A stretch of 64,000 bases of DNA from Candidatus Gastranaerophilales bacterium (GCA_944325545.1 CALVAM010000009.1:1-64000), one strand, 5' to 3'. Positions 16,588 to 25,949 are shown, counted from the first letter of the stretch. The notes: generated by a model not told the origin, from the letters alone. Made by a program: numbers and translations.

Positions 16588-19239
16588 TTATACATTACCG
16601 TAGTAAGCATCGATATAGATTTTCTTGATATCTTCCATCAATGGATATGCTGGGTTAGCACCAGTACATTGATCGTCGAACGCTAATTCAACTAATTGAT
16701 CTAAGTTATCCATGAATGTTTTTTCATCAACTCCAAAGTCCTTAATTGAATTTGGTAAGTTAACTTTCTTCATTAATCCATCTACTGCATTAAGAAGTAA
16801 TTCAACTTTTTCATCATCATTATTACCACCTAATCCTAATTCATCAGCGATTTGACCATATTTCATCTTCGCACAAGGGAATTTGTATTGAGGGAAGATC
16901 GCTTGTTTGTGAGGAGCATCAGATGCATTGTACTTAATTACTTGTCTAATTAATAAAGCATTCGCAACCCCGTGAGGAACATGGTACATAGCACCTAATT
17001 TGTGAGCCATTGAGTGGCATAATCCTAGGAATGAGTTAGCAAATGCCATACCTGCAATTGTTGCAGCATAGTGCATTTTTTCTCTAGCCATTGGATCATT
17101 AGCACCTTCATTATAGCTTCTTTCTAAGTATCTGAAGATTAACTTAGTAGCTTCTAATGCGTTAGAATTAGTGAAGTTAGTAGCCATACAAGATACATAA
17201 GCTTCAATAGCGTGTACTAAAGCATCAATACCAGAAGCAGCAGTTAAGCCTTTTGGCATACCATCAACAAAGTTAGGGTCAATAATAGCCATATTTGGTG
17301 TTAAAGCATAATCTGCAATCGCATACTTAACGTGAGTTTCATCATCAGTAATGATTGCAAATGGTGTTACTTCAGAACCTGTACCTGATGTAGTAGGAAT
17401 AGCAACCATAGTAGCTTTCTTACCTAATTCAGGGATAGAGCAGATTCTCTTTCTGATATCCATAAATCTCATAGAAATATCTTCGAAGTTTGTATCAGGT
17501 TGTTCATACATTAACCACATAATTTTTGCTGCGTCCATTGGAGAACCACCACCTAATGAAATGAATACATCAGGTTCAAAAGTTTTAACCATAGCCATTG
17601 CTTGATTAATTGTAGATAATGTTGGATCTGGTTTAACATCAAAGAAGATTTGATATTCAATACCGATTTCATCTAATACATTAACAATTGCATTCACTGC
17701 ACCTGAATCAAATAAGAATCTATCAGTAACGATAAATGCACGTTTTTTACCTTGAAGTTCACGAAGAGCTAAGTCCACAGCACCTCTTTTGAAGTAAACT
17801 TTTGCAGGAACTTTAAACCATAACATATTTTCTCTCCTTTCAGCAACAGTTTTGTAGTTCAATAAGTTTTCAACGCCAACGTTACCAGAAACTGCGTTAC
17901 CGCCCCAAGAACCACAACCTAATGTTAGAGATGGTTCAAGTTTAAAGTTGAATAAATCACCAATACCACCTTGTGATGATGGAGAGTTAATAAGAACTCT
18001 GCAAGTTGGCATCATTTCAGCGTATTTATCGATTCTTTCTTTATGTCTTTCATCTGTATATAAAACTGAAGTATGACCAGCACCACCTTTGCTTACCAAT
18101 GTATAAGCTTTTTCTGCAGCATCTTCAAAATCGCTTGCTCTATACATAGTCAATACTGGAGACAATTTTTCTCTTGAGAAAGGATCTTCCCAATCAACTT
18201 CTGGTCTTTCAACTAATAAGATTTTAGCATCTTCAGGGACATTGAATCCTGCAAGTTCTGCAATTCTATGAGGCTTTTGTCCTACTACGTCCGGATGAGC
18301 AGTTCCTCTTTTTGGATCGATAAGAGGTAAATCCACTAATTTCTTTTGTTCTGCTTCGTTAACTAAATAAGCACCTCTGTATTGAAATTCTTTTTTAACT
18401 TCTTCATAGATGCTGTCTACAACTACTACAGATTGTTCAGAAGCACAAATCATACCATTATCGAATGTCTTTGACATTAAAATTGATGATACAGCCATTT
18501 TAATATCAGCAGTTTCATCAATAACAGCTGATGTATTACCAGGTCCTACACCTAAAGCAGGGTTGCCTGATGAATAAGCAGCCTTAACCATGCCAGGTCC
18601 ACCAGTTGCTAAAATACAATCAATATTAGGGTGTTTCATCAAAGCACTTGATAATTCTATAGAAGGTACATCAATCCAGCCAATAATATCTTCCGGAGCA
18701 CCTGCTTTTACTGCAGCTTCTAAAACGATTTTTGCAGCTTCGATTGTACATTTTTTAGCTCTTGGGTGTGGTGAAAAGATAATACCATTTCTTGTTTTTA
18801 AAGCTATTAATGATTTAAAAATTGCAGTAGATGTTGGGTTAGTAGTAGGAACAATACCTGCTAGAACTCCTAAAGGCTCTGCTACTATTTTGGTACCATT
18901 AATTTTATCTTCTTTTATAATTCCACAAGTTTTTGCATTTTTATGTTTATTGTAAATATATTCTGATGCATAGTGATTTTTAATAATTTTGTCTTCTAGT
19001 ACACCCATTCCTGTTTCTTCTACAGCCATTCTAGCTAAAGGAATACGTGCTTTATCAGCTGCTGTTGCTGCTGCTTTAAAAATCGCATCTACTTTTTCTT
19101 GTGAAAAAGTTTGAAAAATTCTTTGAGCTTTGTGAACTCTAGAAATTAATCCTTCTAATTGATCTAATGTTTCTACAACATTTGATGCATTTAGAGATTT
19201 TTCTAAAGCTTCAACATCTTTTTTTGTTTTTGTTGTCAT
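16588..19239 (-). CDS. adhE: Bifunctional acetaldehyde-CoA / alcohol dehydrogenase
   Basis: The 883-residue AdhE fusion reduces acetyl-CoA to acetaldehyde and then ethanol with NADH, regenerating NAD+ in fermentation. It assembles into spirosomes in known members. The N-terminal aldehyde dehydrogenase half has the catalytic cysteine in N-G-M-I-C-A-S-E-Q-S. The C-terminal iron-dependent alcohol dehydrogenase half has G-G-G-S-P-M-D-A-A-K and the iron-ligand helix L-C-H-S-M-A-H-K-L-G with H-V-P-H-G. GGAG lies upstream of the ATG. It has its own promoter and terminator, so it is probably monocistronic and independently controlled. Confidence 0.97.
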   Translation of the reverse strand: MTTKTKKDVEALEKSLNASNVVETLDQLEGLISRVHKAQRIFQTFSQEKVDAIFKAAATAADKARIPLARMAVEETGMGVLEDKIIKNHYASEYIYNKHKNAKTCGIIKEDKINGTKIVAEPLGVLAGIVPTTNPTSTAIFKSLIALKTRNGIIFSPHPRAKKCTIEAAKIVLEAAVKAGAPEDIIGWIDVPSIELSSALMKHPNIDCILATGGPGMVKAAYSSGNPALGVGPGNTSAVIDETADIKMAVSSILMSKTFDNGMICASEQSVVVVDSIYEEVKKEFQYRGAYLVNEAEQKKLVDLPLIDPKRGTAHPDVVGQKPHRIAELAGFNVPEDAKILLVERPEVDWEDPFSREKLSPVLTMYRASDFEDAAEKAYTLVSKGGAGHTSVLYTDERHKERIDKYAEMMPTCRVLINSPSSQGGIGDLFNFKLEPSLTLGCGSWGGNAVSGNVGVENLLNYKTVAERRENMLWFKVPAKVYFKRGAVDLALRELQGKKRAFIVTDRFLFDSGAVNAIVNVLDEIGIEYQIFFDVKPDPTLSTINQAMAMVKTFEPDVFISLGGGSPMDAAKIMWLMYEQPDTNFEDISMRFMDIRKRICSIPELGKKATMVAIPTTSGTGSEVTPFAIITDDETHVKYAIADYALTPNMAIIDPNFVDGMPKGLTAASGIDALVHAIEAYVSCMATNFTNSNALEATKLIFRYLERSYNEGANDPMAREKMHYAATIAGMAFANSFLGLCHSMAHKLGAMYHVPHGVANALLIRQVIKYNASDAPHKQAIFPQYKFPCAKMKYGQIADELGLGGNNDDEKVELLLNAVDGLMKKVNLPNSIKDFGVDEKTFMDNLDQLVELAFDDQCTGANPAYPLMEDIKKIYIDAYYGNV

Positions 19240-19257
19240 TTTAAAATCTCCTTTTTG

Positions 19258-19305
19258 AGTACTAGTGTACTACAATATTGCAACACAAAGGGAAATTATT
19301 GTCAA
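19258..19305 (-). promoter_or_regulatory. adhE promoter with an inverted repeat at the likely transcription start
   Basis: On the minus strand a perfect -35 TTGACA (19305-19300) is followed after 17 bases by TGCAAT (19282-19277) as -10. Just downstream, AGTAC-N4-GTACT (19258-19271) forms a short inverted repeat overlapping or just after the start site, a position suited to a repressor. It does not match the Rex consensus. Confidence 0.55.
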
Positions 19306-19376
19306 TAAAAGCGTACAGGGTATTTTTTATTCAAAATTTATATACATTTACCCCAAATTAAGATAGCAAAAGTAAT

Positions 19377-19405
19377 CTAGCGAGTGTATTTTTTACACTC
19401 GCTAG
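19377..19405 (-). terminator. Stem-loop past the coiled-coil gene (probable terminator)
   Basis: A 12-bp perfect inverted repeat (CTAGCGAGTGTA / TACACTCGCTAG) with a T5 loop lies 26 bases beyond the stop of the minus-strand gene at 19431. The minus-strand T-tract after it (ATTACTTTTG) is weak. The stem is strong enough to act as a terminator or 3' protective hairpin. Confidence 0.6.
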
Positions 19406-19430
19406 AAAAACTTTATAAATTCTTTATATT

Positions 19431-20669
19431 TTAAATTCCAAATGCTTTTCTGAATTTTTGAGTATCAAATTCTAATTTTTTATTATTTTGTTCTTTCTCG
19501 TTTCCTTTTGAAGTTTCCTCTAAAGAACTTTCATAAGTTGAAATAGCTTCAGTTAACTCATTATTAGCCTCAACTATTTGAGACCAAGAACCAGTTGCTG
19601 TGATTATAGAATTCAATTTTGTTTGATATTGTCCTACAAATCCTATTGCAGTAGTTCCATATTCTTGAAGGTTTTGAGTTGAACCGATGATATTTGTAAT
19701 ATCAGAACCCATTGTTCCAATAGCTTTTGTTAATGTTGAAATATTCTTAGTAGCACTTGATATTCTTATTCCACCTGCCATTGTTTGATCGGCACCTATT
19801 TGGATAAATTTAGCACCCGCAAAATTAAATGGCATTGAACCAATTGCAGTTGCTTTTGCTCCAATAATTTCATTAGAAGCTCCCGTTGTACTGCTAGTAG
19901 TATTAGTTACAATTTGCTGTCCTGCAGTTTGGATATAAGATTGTAGATCAACAGTTCCATTAGAAATTGTTGATACAGATTTTTCAATTAGTGAAGCTAT
20001 ATTATTAGTTGAAGCTTCTACAATTTTATTTTGTTCTTGAATAGCATCTTGGTTTTCTTTTGACAAAAATGTTATTTCATTAACTAAACTTGCTATATCT
20101 GAGTTACATTGTTTTATTTCACCTAAAGCATTTTGTTTCGCTTCAGGTGTTGAAGATGTATCATTTAATATTTTTAAATTTTCTTCAATTATTTCTATTT
20201 GTTTTTCAACAGCTTTTTGAATAGTTTCAAGGTCTTCTTGATTGCCACTTAATTTTTCTATTTCAGATAATGCTGAAGATATGTTACTTGTGTTTGATGC
20301 AATATCTCCTGCTAATTTTTCAATATCAGCTTGTGTTTTAGTCGCAACTTCTTTAGCTCCATTTTCTACGTCTGAAGCTGCTTTGTTGTTTTTATTAACT
20401 TCTTTATTTGCTTTGCTACTTTCGTTTGTACCTAAGCTAGATAACATTCCAAGCAAATTTTGAACCATTTTAACAATAGCTTGTGCTTTTTCTGTTTCAC
20501 CGCCATTAAGTGCGGTTTGACCTTCTTGAGCAAGTCCCCATACACTATTTATATAACTAGAAGATGAACTACTGCCGGTAGTTGAACCTGAAGATACACT
20601 CAATGAACCTAACTGACTCATTGCTTGATTTAATATTGATTGTAAATCTGTATTTGTACCAATGCCCAT
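19431..20669 (-). CDS. Ser/Thr-rich coiled-coil protein of unknown function
   Basis: The family was not recognised. The 412-residue protein begins with a serine/threonine/glycine-rich segment (residues about 22-40). A long heptad-rich, low-aromatic coiled coil follows at about 85-235 (I-E-K-L, I-S-S-A-L-S-E-I-E-K-L, I-E-I-I-E-E-N-L-K-I-L). A glycine/alanine-rich middle and a second helical segment complete it. There is no classical signal peptide or membrane helix, and cysteines are almost absent (one). The composition resembles secreted flagellar or type III-style coiled-coil proteins, but this is only a resemblance. It stands alone between adhE and rnhA. Confidence 0.75.
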   Translation of the reverse strand: MGIGTNTDLQSILNQAMSQLGSLSVSSGSTTGSSSSSSYINSVWGLAQEGQTALNGGETEKAQAIVKMVQNLLGMLSSLGTNESSKANKEVNKNNKAASDVENGAKEVATKTQADIEKLAGDIASNTSNISSALSEIEKLSGNQEDLETIQKAVEKQIEIIEENLKILNDTSSTPEAKQNALGEIKQCNSDIASLVNEITFLSKENQDAIQEQNKIVEASTNNIASLIEKSVSTISNGTVDLQSYIQTAGQQIVTNTTSSTTGASNEIIGAKATAIGSMPFNFAGAKFIQIGADQTMAGGIRISSATKNISTLTKAIGTMGSDITNIIGSTQNLQEYGTTAIGFVGQYQTKLNSIITATGSWSQIVEANNELTEAISTYESSLEETSKGNEKEQNNKKLEFDTQKFRKAFGI

Positions 20670-20796
20670 CTTACTTATTCTTTCTTATAATACCATCTAT
20701 ATATAAAAAGTATTTATAAAATACCTAATTTCAAGGCTTTAGTATTCTGTTACAAAAATTTACAATTACAAACTTAATTTTAAATACACATATTAC

Positions 20797-21279
20797 TTAA
20801 TAAGATAGAATACTCAAATTTTCTTTTTTAGAAGCCGCCACCGCTAATTTGTCACATCTTTCATTATATTCATGACCGGCATGACCTTTTACCCATATAA
20901 ATTCTACATTATGTTTTTCTTTAGCTTTAAGAAGTCTTTGCCAAAGTTCAACATTTTTTACAGGACTTTTATTAGCAGTCTTCCAGCCTTTTCTTATCCA
21001 ACCATCTATCCAATTAGAATTAAAAGCATCAACTACATATTTACTATCTGAATAAATTACTACGTCGCATTCTTTTTTAAGAGCTTCTAAGCCTACTATA
21101 ACTGCCATTAATTCCATCTGATTATTAGTAACGTTTGAAAACCCTTCTGAAAGTTCTTTTTCGTGTTTTTGACCTAACGAATCTACATGTACAAGAATAG
21201 TGCCATAGCCACCATTGCCCGGGTTTCCGCTACAAGCACCATCTGTGTATATTGTTACTTTTACGCTATCACTTGTCAC
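20797..21279 (-). CDS. rnhA: Ribonuclease HI
   Basis: The enzyme cuts RNA in RNA-DNA hybrids. The catalytic acidic set is visible: [27 protein letters not shown] and H-x-Y-N-E-R-C-D. A basic handle contains W-I-R-K-G-W-K-T. At 160 residues it is a standard type 1 RNase HI. The start is a GTG two bases after the stop of the preceding HEAT-like gene, so it relies on translational coupling. Confidence 0.95.
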   Translation of the reverse strand: MTSDSVKVTIYTDGACSGNPGNGGYGTILVHVDSLGQKHEKELSEGFSNVTNNQMELMAVIVGLEALKKECDVVIYSDSKYVVDAFNSNWIDGWIRKGWKTANKSPVKNVELWQRLLKAKEKHNVEFIWVKGHAGHEYNERCDKLAVAASKKENLSILSY

Positions 21280-21281
21280 AA

Positions 21282-21566
21282 TTAAGCCGCAATACCTTTA
21301 ATTTCAGTAATTAAATATTTTGCAACCCATTCAAAATCTTTATTATCATTAGCAGCTTTTTTTAAATATTCAACAGAAGCTTCTCCAATTCTTATAAGAG
21401 TCATTGCTACAACACCACGCTTAACTCCCTTTACTACTTGAAGCTGATCTACCAATTCAGGAACAACTGCAGAGCCTTTATCTACTAATATATTTTCAAT
21501 TTTATTTTTTGTTACATTATCTGCAGATTCTAACTTTCCTAAAATTTCTTCAACTTGTGAATGCAT
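21282..21566 (-). CDS. Small HEAT-repeat-like protein
   Basis: This is a 94-residue all-helical protein without cysteine or membrane segments. The pattern V-P-E-L-V-D-Q-L followed by [19 protein letters not shown] resembles one HEAT/armadillo helical pair, so a small protein-binding adaptor is plausible. A strong AAAGGAG stands before the ATG. It is the first gene of a two-gene unit with rnhA. Confidence 0.75.
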   Translation of the reverse strand: MHSQVEEILGKLESADNVTKNKIENILVDKGSAVVPELVDQLQVVKGVKRGVVAMTLIRIGEASVEYLKKAANDNKDFEWVAKYLITEIKGIAA

Positions 21567-21806
21567 ATCTTTCTCCTTTATTTAATCTATTCTTTGCATT
21601 CTAATTATAAACCAATTTTTTATGAATCTTTGATTTCCTTACATAATCTTAATATCTTTATTAAGATGAATTAATTTTTAAATTTTATGTAACAATTTCT
21701 TAATAATAAAAATAAAAAGTGTAAAATATACAAATTTTTTGTTTTTATAGTAATATATTAATAATATTGGTAGTTAAAATAATTGGTGCGATAATGCACT
21801 GGTAGT

Positions 21807-21826
21807 AAAGGAGGCACATGAATTGA
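21807..21826 (+). promoter_or_regulatory. speD ribosome-binding site with overlapping minimal ORF and TTG start
   Basis: A near-perfect AAAGGAGG (21807-21814) is followed by ATG AAT TGA at 21818-21826, a two-codon ORF. Its TGA overlaps the TTG start of speD at 21823. Spacing from the Shine-Dalgarno is three bases to the ATG and eight to the TTG, so the TTG is the better-placed start. Confidence 0.6.
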
Positions 21827-22281
21827 CAATTGTATCATCATCTCTAGACGAGCTAGAAAGAAATAACTTGGACAAAGTAAACTTAGGACAACATGTCCTT
21901 GCTGAATTTTTTGAATGTGATCCTAACATTCTTAACAGTAATGATAAAGTAGAAAAGTACATGGTAGACGCGGCTCTGGAGTGTGGTGCCACAATCGTTC
22001 AAAAGTGCTTTCATATGTTTAACCCTTATGGCGTTAGTGGCGTTGTTATTATTTCTGAAAGCCACTTAGCTATTCATACTTGGCCGGAATTAGGCTATGC
22101 TGCAGTAGATTTATTTACTTGCGGAACTAAGTGTGATCCTAAAGTTGCATATGAATTTTTAAAGGAAAAGTTTAACTCCAAAAATGCTTCTTTTACTGAA
22201 CTCAAAAGAGGTATTATCGATAGAGAAACTCTTAAATTATCTGAACAACCTTTCGAAATTGCTGAACAATTTGAAGGTTAA
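21823..22281 (+). CDS. speD: S-adenosylmethionine decarboxylase proenzyme
   Basis: It makes the aminopropyl donor for spermidine. The proenzyme cleaves itself at a glutamate-serine bond (near residues 79-80, within I-I-S-E-S-H-L-A-I-H-T-W-P-E), producing the pyruvoyl cofactor. The catalytic cysteine region is D-L-F-T-C-G near residue 100. At 152 residues it belongs to the short prokaryotic class, slightly extended at both ends. It uses a TTG start with an excellent Shine-Dalgarno. No speE is in the window. A 12-bp triplicate repeat begins right at the stop codon and a terminator follows. Confidence 0.95.
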   Translation: MTIVSSSLDELERNNLDKVNLGQHVLAEFFECDPNILNSNDKVEKYMVDAALECGATIVQKCFHMFNPYGVSGVVIISESHLAIHTWPELGYAAVDLFTCGTKCDPKVAYEFLKEKFNSKNASFTELKRGIIDRETLKLSEQPFEIAEQFEG

Positions 22282-22317
22282 GGGGTAAATAAAGGGGTAA
22301 ATAAAGGGGTAAATAAA
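22282..22317 (+). repeat. Three perfect tandem copies of GGGGTAAATAAA after the speD stop
   Basis: The 12-bp unit is repeated three times without error, beginning at the base after the TAA of speD. A close variant lies at the cysK stop on the other strand (14317-14358). The repeat lies between the stop codon and the terminator hairpin, so it is transcribed as a 3' untranslated region. Confidence 0.9.
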
Positions 22318-22340
22318 TTATTCAAAATTTTAAAATTGAG

Positions 22341-22369
22341 AAAATGACGGCACATAAGTCGTCATTTTT
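22341..22369 (+). terminator. Rho-independent terminator of speD
   Basis: AAAATGACG (22341-22349) pairs with CGTCATTTT (22360-22368) around a 10-nt loop, followed by a run of T ending at 22369. It is the only hairpin between speD and the M16 peptidase. Confidence 0.75.
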
Positions 22370-22409
22370 CTTAATAAAATAGCAAATTTAGGAGACTTTT
22401 TGTTTTATA

Positions 22410-22415
22410 TATAAT
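22410..22415 (+). promoter_or_regulatory. -10 box directly abutting the M16 peptidase start (leaderless mRNA predicted)
   Basis: A perfect TATAAT ends one base before an ATG at 22416 and six before the ATG at 22422. Transcription beginning seven bases after the -10 would start at the second ATG. The only nearby purine-rich Shine-Dalgarno-like sequence, AGGAGA, is about 30 bases upstream, too far to serve either ATG. Confidence 0.5.
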
Positions 22416-22421
22416 ATGGTT

Positions 22422-25193
22422 ATGAAAGTTGACGGTTTAAATAATGTTTATTTTAAATCAAATTTTAAAAATTCTGATTTAAATGTAAGCATGCAAAAAA
22501 ATGAAAATAATAAAAAAATTAATCAAATATCAAATATAACTCCGGATTTTTTTGTAAAAAAACCTATGCCATATACAAACTTAGGTATAACTAAATTAAA
22601 AAATGGTTTAGAAGTATACAGTTATAAATTAGCAAATGGGTATAGAGTTACTATTGTACCAATGGAAAATTCTCCTGCTGTTGTAAAAAATTATGTAAAT
22701 GTTGGTTCTATGAATGAAACCGAAAATATCAAAGGTATTAGTCATTTTTTAGAACATATGGCTTTTAATGGTACTAATGGAGAAAATGGACATTTAAAAT
22801 TAGAAGTTGGCGATTCCTTTAAAAAAATAGATGAATTAGGCGGTTGGACAAATGCCAGTACGAACTATGCTATAACCGATTATGTAAATTCAACCCCACA
22901 ACTTAATAATAACGATTTAGAAAAACAAATTCGTATTATTGCAGCTATGACAGAAGATTTGAAATTATCAAAAGATATGATAGAAAAAGAAAAAATGCCC
23001 GTTTGTTCTGAAATTAACATGATTTTAGATGACCCGCAAACTATTGCTTTTGATCAAACGGTTAGAACTTTATTCGGAATAAAAAATTCTGCTGATGAAA
23101 TGGTTGGCGGTAGTGTAAAACATGTTAAAAATTTTAATCAAAAAGATTTACAAGATTATTACAATAAATATTACACACCTGATAACATGAACCTTGTTAT
23201 AACAGGAGATGTTAATCCTAATGAGGTTATAAACATTGTAGCTAAGAATTTTAATTCTAAAAAAATTTCTCAAGGAAAAAAATTTGAAGAAAAACTAGTA
23301 CCGATTAATAAGACTGTAAGAAAAGACTTTTATTCTGATAAAGCTAATTCTACAGAGATTGTATTAGGTTTTGCAGGTCCTAGAAATAATGATATAAAAG
23401 AAAATGTAGCTTTTGATTTAGCTAGGACTTATTTAAATTCTTCTTTATCAGGTTTAGACACAAATTTAAAAAAATACAATACAAATTCTTATGTTTTTTC
23501 TGAAAAAATTAGCACTAATCCAAATAGTCCTCAATTAGTTTATTTAACCTCAAATGTTTCTGACAAAAATAGTGAAAATGTTCTGAGAACAATTTTTACA
23601 TCTATAGCAAATTTAAATAATATTGATGACTATGATTTAAAAACATTAAAACAAAAACTCTTAATGAGTAGAGCTAATTATATGGAAAGTTCTGCGAATG
23701 TTAATGATAGTGTTGGGAGAGCTATACTAGACGATAGCTTAGAATACTTTACTAATTATGAAGACTATCTTAATAAAATTACTAAAGATGATGTTAATAA
23801 TGCTTTGAAAACTTATTTTGATTTAAATAAAACTGCTGTGACGCTAATTCATCCTCTTAAAGATAATATTAGTTTTAAAGGAAAAGAGAGATTACCATTA
23901 AATAGTCAAAATATTTCTCAATATAGATTGAAAAATAATTACGAAGTTGGTTTTTATAAAACCAAAAATTCAAATTTTCAATATAATTTAAATTTAAAGG
24001 TAGATAATATATACAATAAAAAAGCCGGTGTTATTGAATTACTTGATGAAATTTATTCAATGGGATTGAAAAATTTGAATGAAGATGCGTGGAACAGATT
24101 TCAAGATGAAAATAATTTTAATATTTATGCTTCAGTATCAAGATCTGGGTTAACAATTAATGCAGATTCATCTTTTGAAAATAGAAATTTCATTTATAAA
24201 GGTTTAAAAGAATTATTATATAGTCCAAACATCTCTCAAGAAAATTTAGATATTGCAAAAGAGCGAGTGAAAGATAGAATTCTCAACCGTCAAGATTCTG
24301 CTTATAGATTATATTCAAATTTCGAAGCTTCTAAAAATATATTTGAAAATACAGAACAAGAAATTTTAGATAATCTAGATAATATTACTTTGGAAGACAT
24401 TAAAGATTGTCATAAGTATTTTATAGAAAACTCTAGAGGAATTGTAACCGCTAATTTACCTCTTAATAATGAAACTATAGTAAAAAATGAAGTAATAAAA
24501 AATCTTTCTAAATTTGCTAAAGTTTTACCTAACAAAAAAAATGAACAAAGTATTTATAATAAAAATAACAAAATTGAAGTTTTACAAAAAGAAACTAATA
24601 ATTCACAAGCAGATATACTTCAAGTTTTTAAATTTAAAGCAGATAATTCTTTAAAAGAAAATGCCCTTGCTGAAATAACTAATTCGATATTAAATAATTC
24701 AAGCATAGGATTATTTAATAATTTAAGAGAAAAAGAACATTTAGCATATTCTGTAAATTCTTCTATTACTAAATCAAATGATAGAGGAGAACTATCTTGT
24801 CATATATTAACAACTACTGATAACAAAAATATTGGTGAAATTTCATATGATAATGTTAAGAAATCAATTGATGGATTTAATAAACAAATTACGGAATTAA
24901 AATTAGGAAACTTTACAGATTTAGATTTAAATAATGCAAAATTACTTTTAAAAGCCGATTTATTAGACCAAGAATATACCCATGATAAATTAAATGCATT
25001 AGCCAAAGGCTTAAACTCTAATTATGGCATTACTTACATCAATAAGCTCTATAAAGAAATTGATAAAATAACTAGACAAGATGTAATTAATTTTGCTCAA
25101 AAAGTCTTTGAAAATAAGCCAATTTATGCAATAACTGCAACAAAAGATACATTAGAATTTAATAAAGAATATTTAGAAAATTTAACTGTATAA
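22422..25193 (+). CDS. M16-family zinc metallopeptidase (pitrilysin/insulinase type), full-length two-domain form
   Basis: The protein of about 923 residues has the inverted zinc motif H-F-L-E-H near residues 108-112 (family H-x-x-E-H), with the distal glutamate near E197 in P-V-C-S-E-I-N-M. A second, inactive M16 C-domain forms the other half of the clamshell. The N-terminus has V-Y-F-K-S-N near residue 10, and S-F-K-G-K recurs near residue 483 in the linker between halves. There is no classical signal peptide. M16 enzymes degrade peptides, but location and substrate are unknown here. The start at 22422 gives M-K-V, as in other FK-motif proteins of the window; the ATG two codons upstream is possible. 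Confidence 0.88.
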   Translation: MKVDGLNNVYFKSNFKNSDLNVSMQKNENNKKINQISNITPDFFVKKPMPYTNLGITKLKNGLEVYSYKLANGYRVTIVPMENSPAVVKNYVNVGSMNETENIKGISHFLEHMAFNGTNGENGHLKLEVGDSFKKIDELGGWTNASTNYAITDYVNSTPQLNNNDLEKQIRIIAAMTEDLKLSKDMIEKEKMPVCSEINMILDDPQTIAFDQTVRTLFGIKNSADEMVGGSVKHVKNFNQKDLQDYYNKYYTPDNMNLVITGDVNPNEVINIVAKNFNSKKISQGKKFEEKLVPINKTVRKDFYSDKANSTEIVLGFAGPRNNDIKENVAFDLARTYLNSSLSGLDTNLKKYNTNSYVFSEKISTNPNSPQLVYLTSNVSDKNSENVLRTIFTSIANLNNIDDYDLKTLKQKLLMSRANYMESSANVNDSVGRAILDDSLEYFTNYEDYLNKITKDDVNNALKTYFDLNKTAVTLIHPLKDNISFKGKERLPLNSQNISQYRLKNNYEVGFYKTKNSNFQYNLNLKVDNIYNKKAGVIELLDEIYSMGLKNLNEDAWNRFQDENNFNIYASVSRSGLTINADSSFENRNFIYKGLKELLYSPNISQENLDIAKERVKDRILNRQDSAYRLYSNFEASKNIFENTEQEILDNLDNITLEDIKDCHKYFIENSRGIVTANLPLNNETIVKNEVIKNLSKFAKVLPNKKNEQSIYNKNNKIEVLQKETNNSQADILQVFKFKADNSLKENALAEITNSILNNSSIGLFNNLREKEHLAYSVNSSITKSNDRGELSCHILTTTDNKNIGEISYDNVKKSIDGFNKQITELKLGNFTDLDLNNAKLLLKADLLDQEYTHDKLNALAKGLNSNYGITYINKLYKEIDKITRQDVINFAQKVFENKPIYAITATKDTLEFNKEYLENLTV

Positions 25194-25946
25194 TAACTCT
25201 CTAAATTCTTTTATTTCTTGAGCTTTATTCTCATAGTCGCAATCTAATAATTCATCTAAATTTTCATTAAGTAGTTTTATAACACTCTTAATATTTTCAG
25301 AATTCATATTTACCATGTCATTCGCCATTTCCACATTTGAAAGAGCCAATCTTGTTGTATCTCTAAAACCTGAAGAAGCTAAATCCTGAGCCAATTTATT
25401 GTTTTCTATATTTTTACATAAAGCTTGAGCAACAAGCATCGGAGCATGTGAAATTAGAGCTACTGCTCTATCATGTTCTTTTGGAGTAGTTAATACTGTT
25501 TTTGCACCAAGAGAATTAATTACAGATTTTAACTTCTCAAAATCTTCTAATTTAGTATCCTCTTTTAAAGTAACAGCCCAATTTGCACCTTCAAAAAGAG
25601 TGGAAAAAGAATTATCCCAACCTGATTTTTCAGTTCCAGCCATAGGATGAGATGGTATAAACTTAAATTTATAATTTTTATGAGCAACAAATTCTTTTAA
25701 ACTGCACACATCGGTTACGATTGTATTCTTGTTTAAAATATCATTTAATTTATCTAACATATCCAAAGTTTTATTCATAGGAGTACAAACAAACACTACA
25801 TCACAGTCCTTTAAAAACGATAAATCTTTATATATACCATCTTCATTCACAGTCCTTGAAATACCAACCAAATCATACTCAAGTTCTTTCAACTTTTTAT
25901 ATATAGAACCACCAATTAATCCTAAACCTAAAACACCAATTTTCAT
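25182..25946 (-). CDS. tyrA: Prephenate dehydrogenase
   Basis: The enzyme oxidatively decarboxylates prephenate (or arogenate) for tyrosine synthesis. The N-terminal Rossmann loop G-V-L-G-L-G-L-I-G-G-S binds the cofactor. The I-P-S-H-P-M-A-G-T-E motif and the catalytic-region A-L-I-S-H-A-P are characteristic. At 254 residues it lacks the ACT regulatory domain found in longer forms. It lies three bases downstream of proA on the same strand and overlaps the 3' end of the convergent M16 gene by 12 bases. Confidence 0.92.
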   Translation of the reverse strand: MKIGVLGLGLIGGSIYKKLKELEYDLVGISRTVNEDGIYKDLSFLKDCDVVFVCTPMNKTLDMLDKLNDILNKNTIVTDVCSLKEFVAHKNYKFKFIPSHPMAGTEKSGWDNSFSTLFEGANWAVTLKEDTKLEDFEKLKSVINSLGAKTVLTTPKEHDRAVALISHAPMLVAQALCKNIENNKLAQDLASSGFRDTTRLALSNVEMANDMVNMNSENIKSVIKLLNENLDELLDCDYENKAQEIKEFRELLYS

Positions 25947-25949
25947 AAA

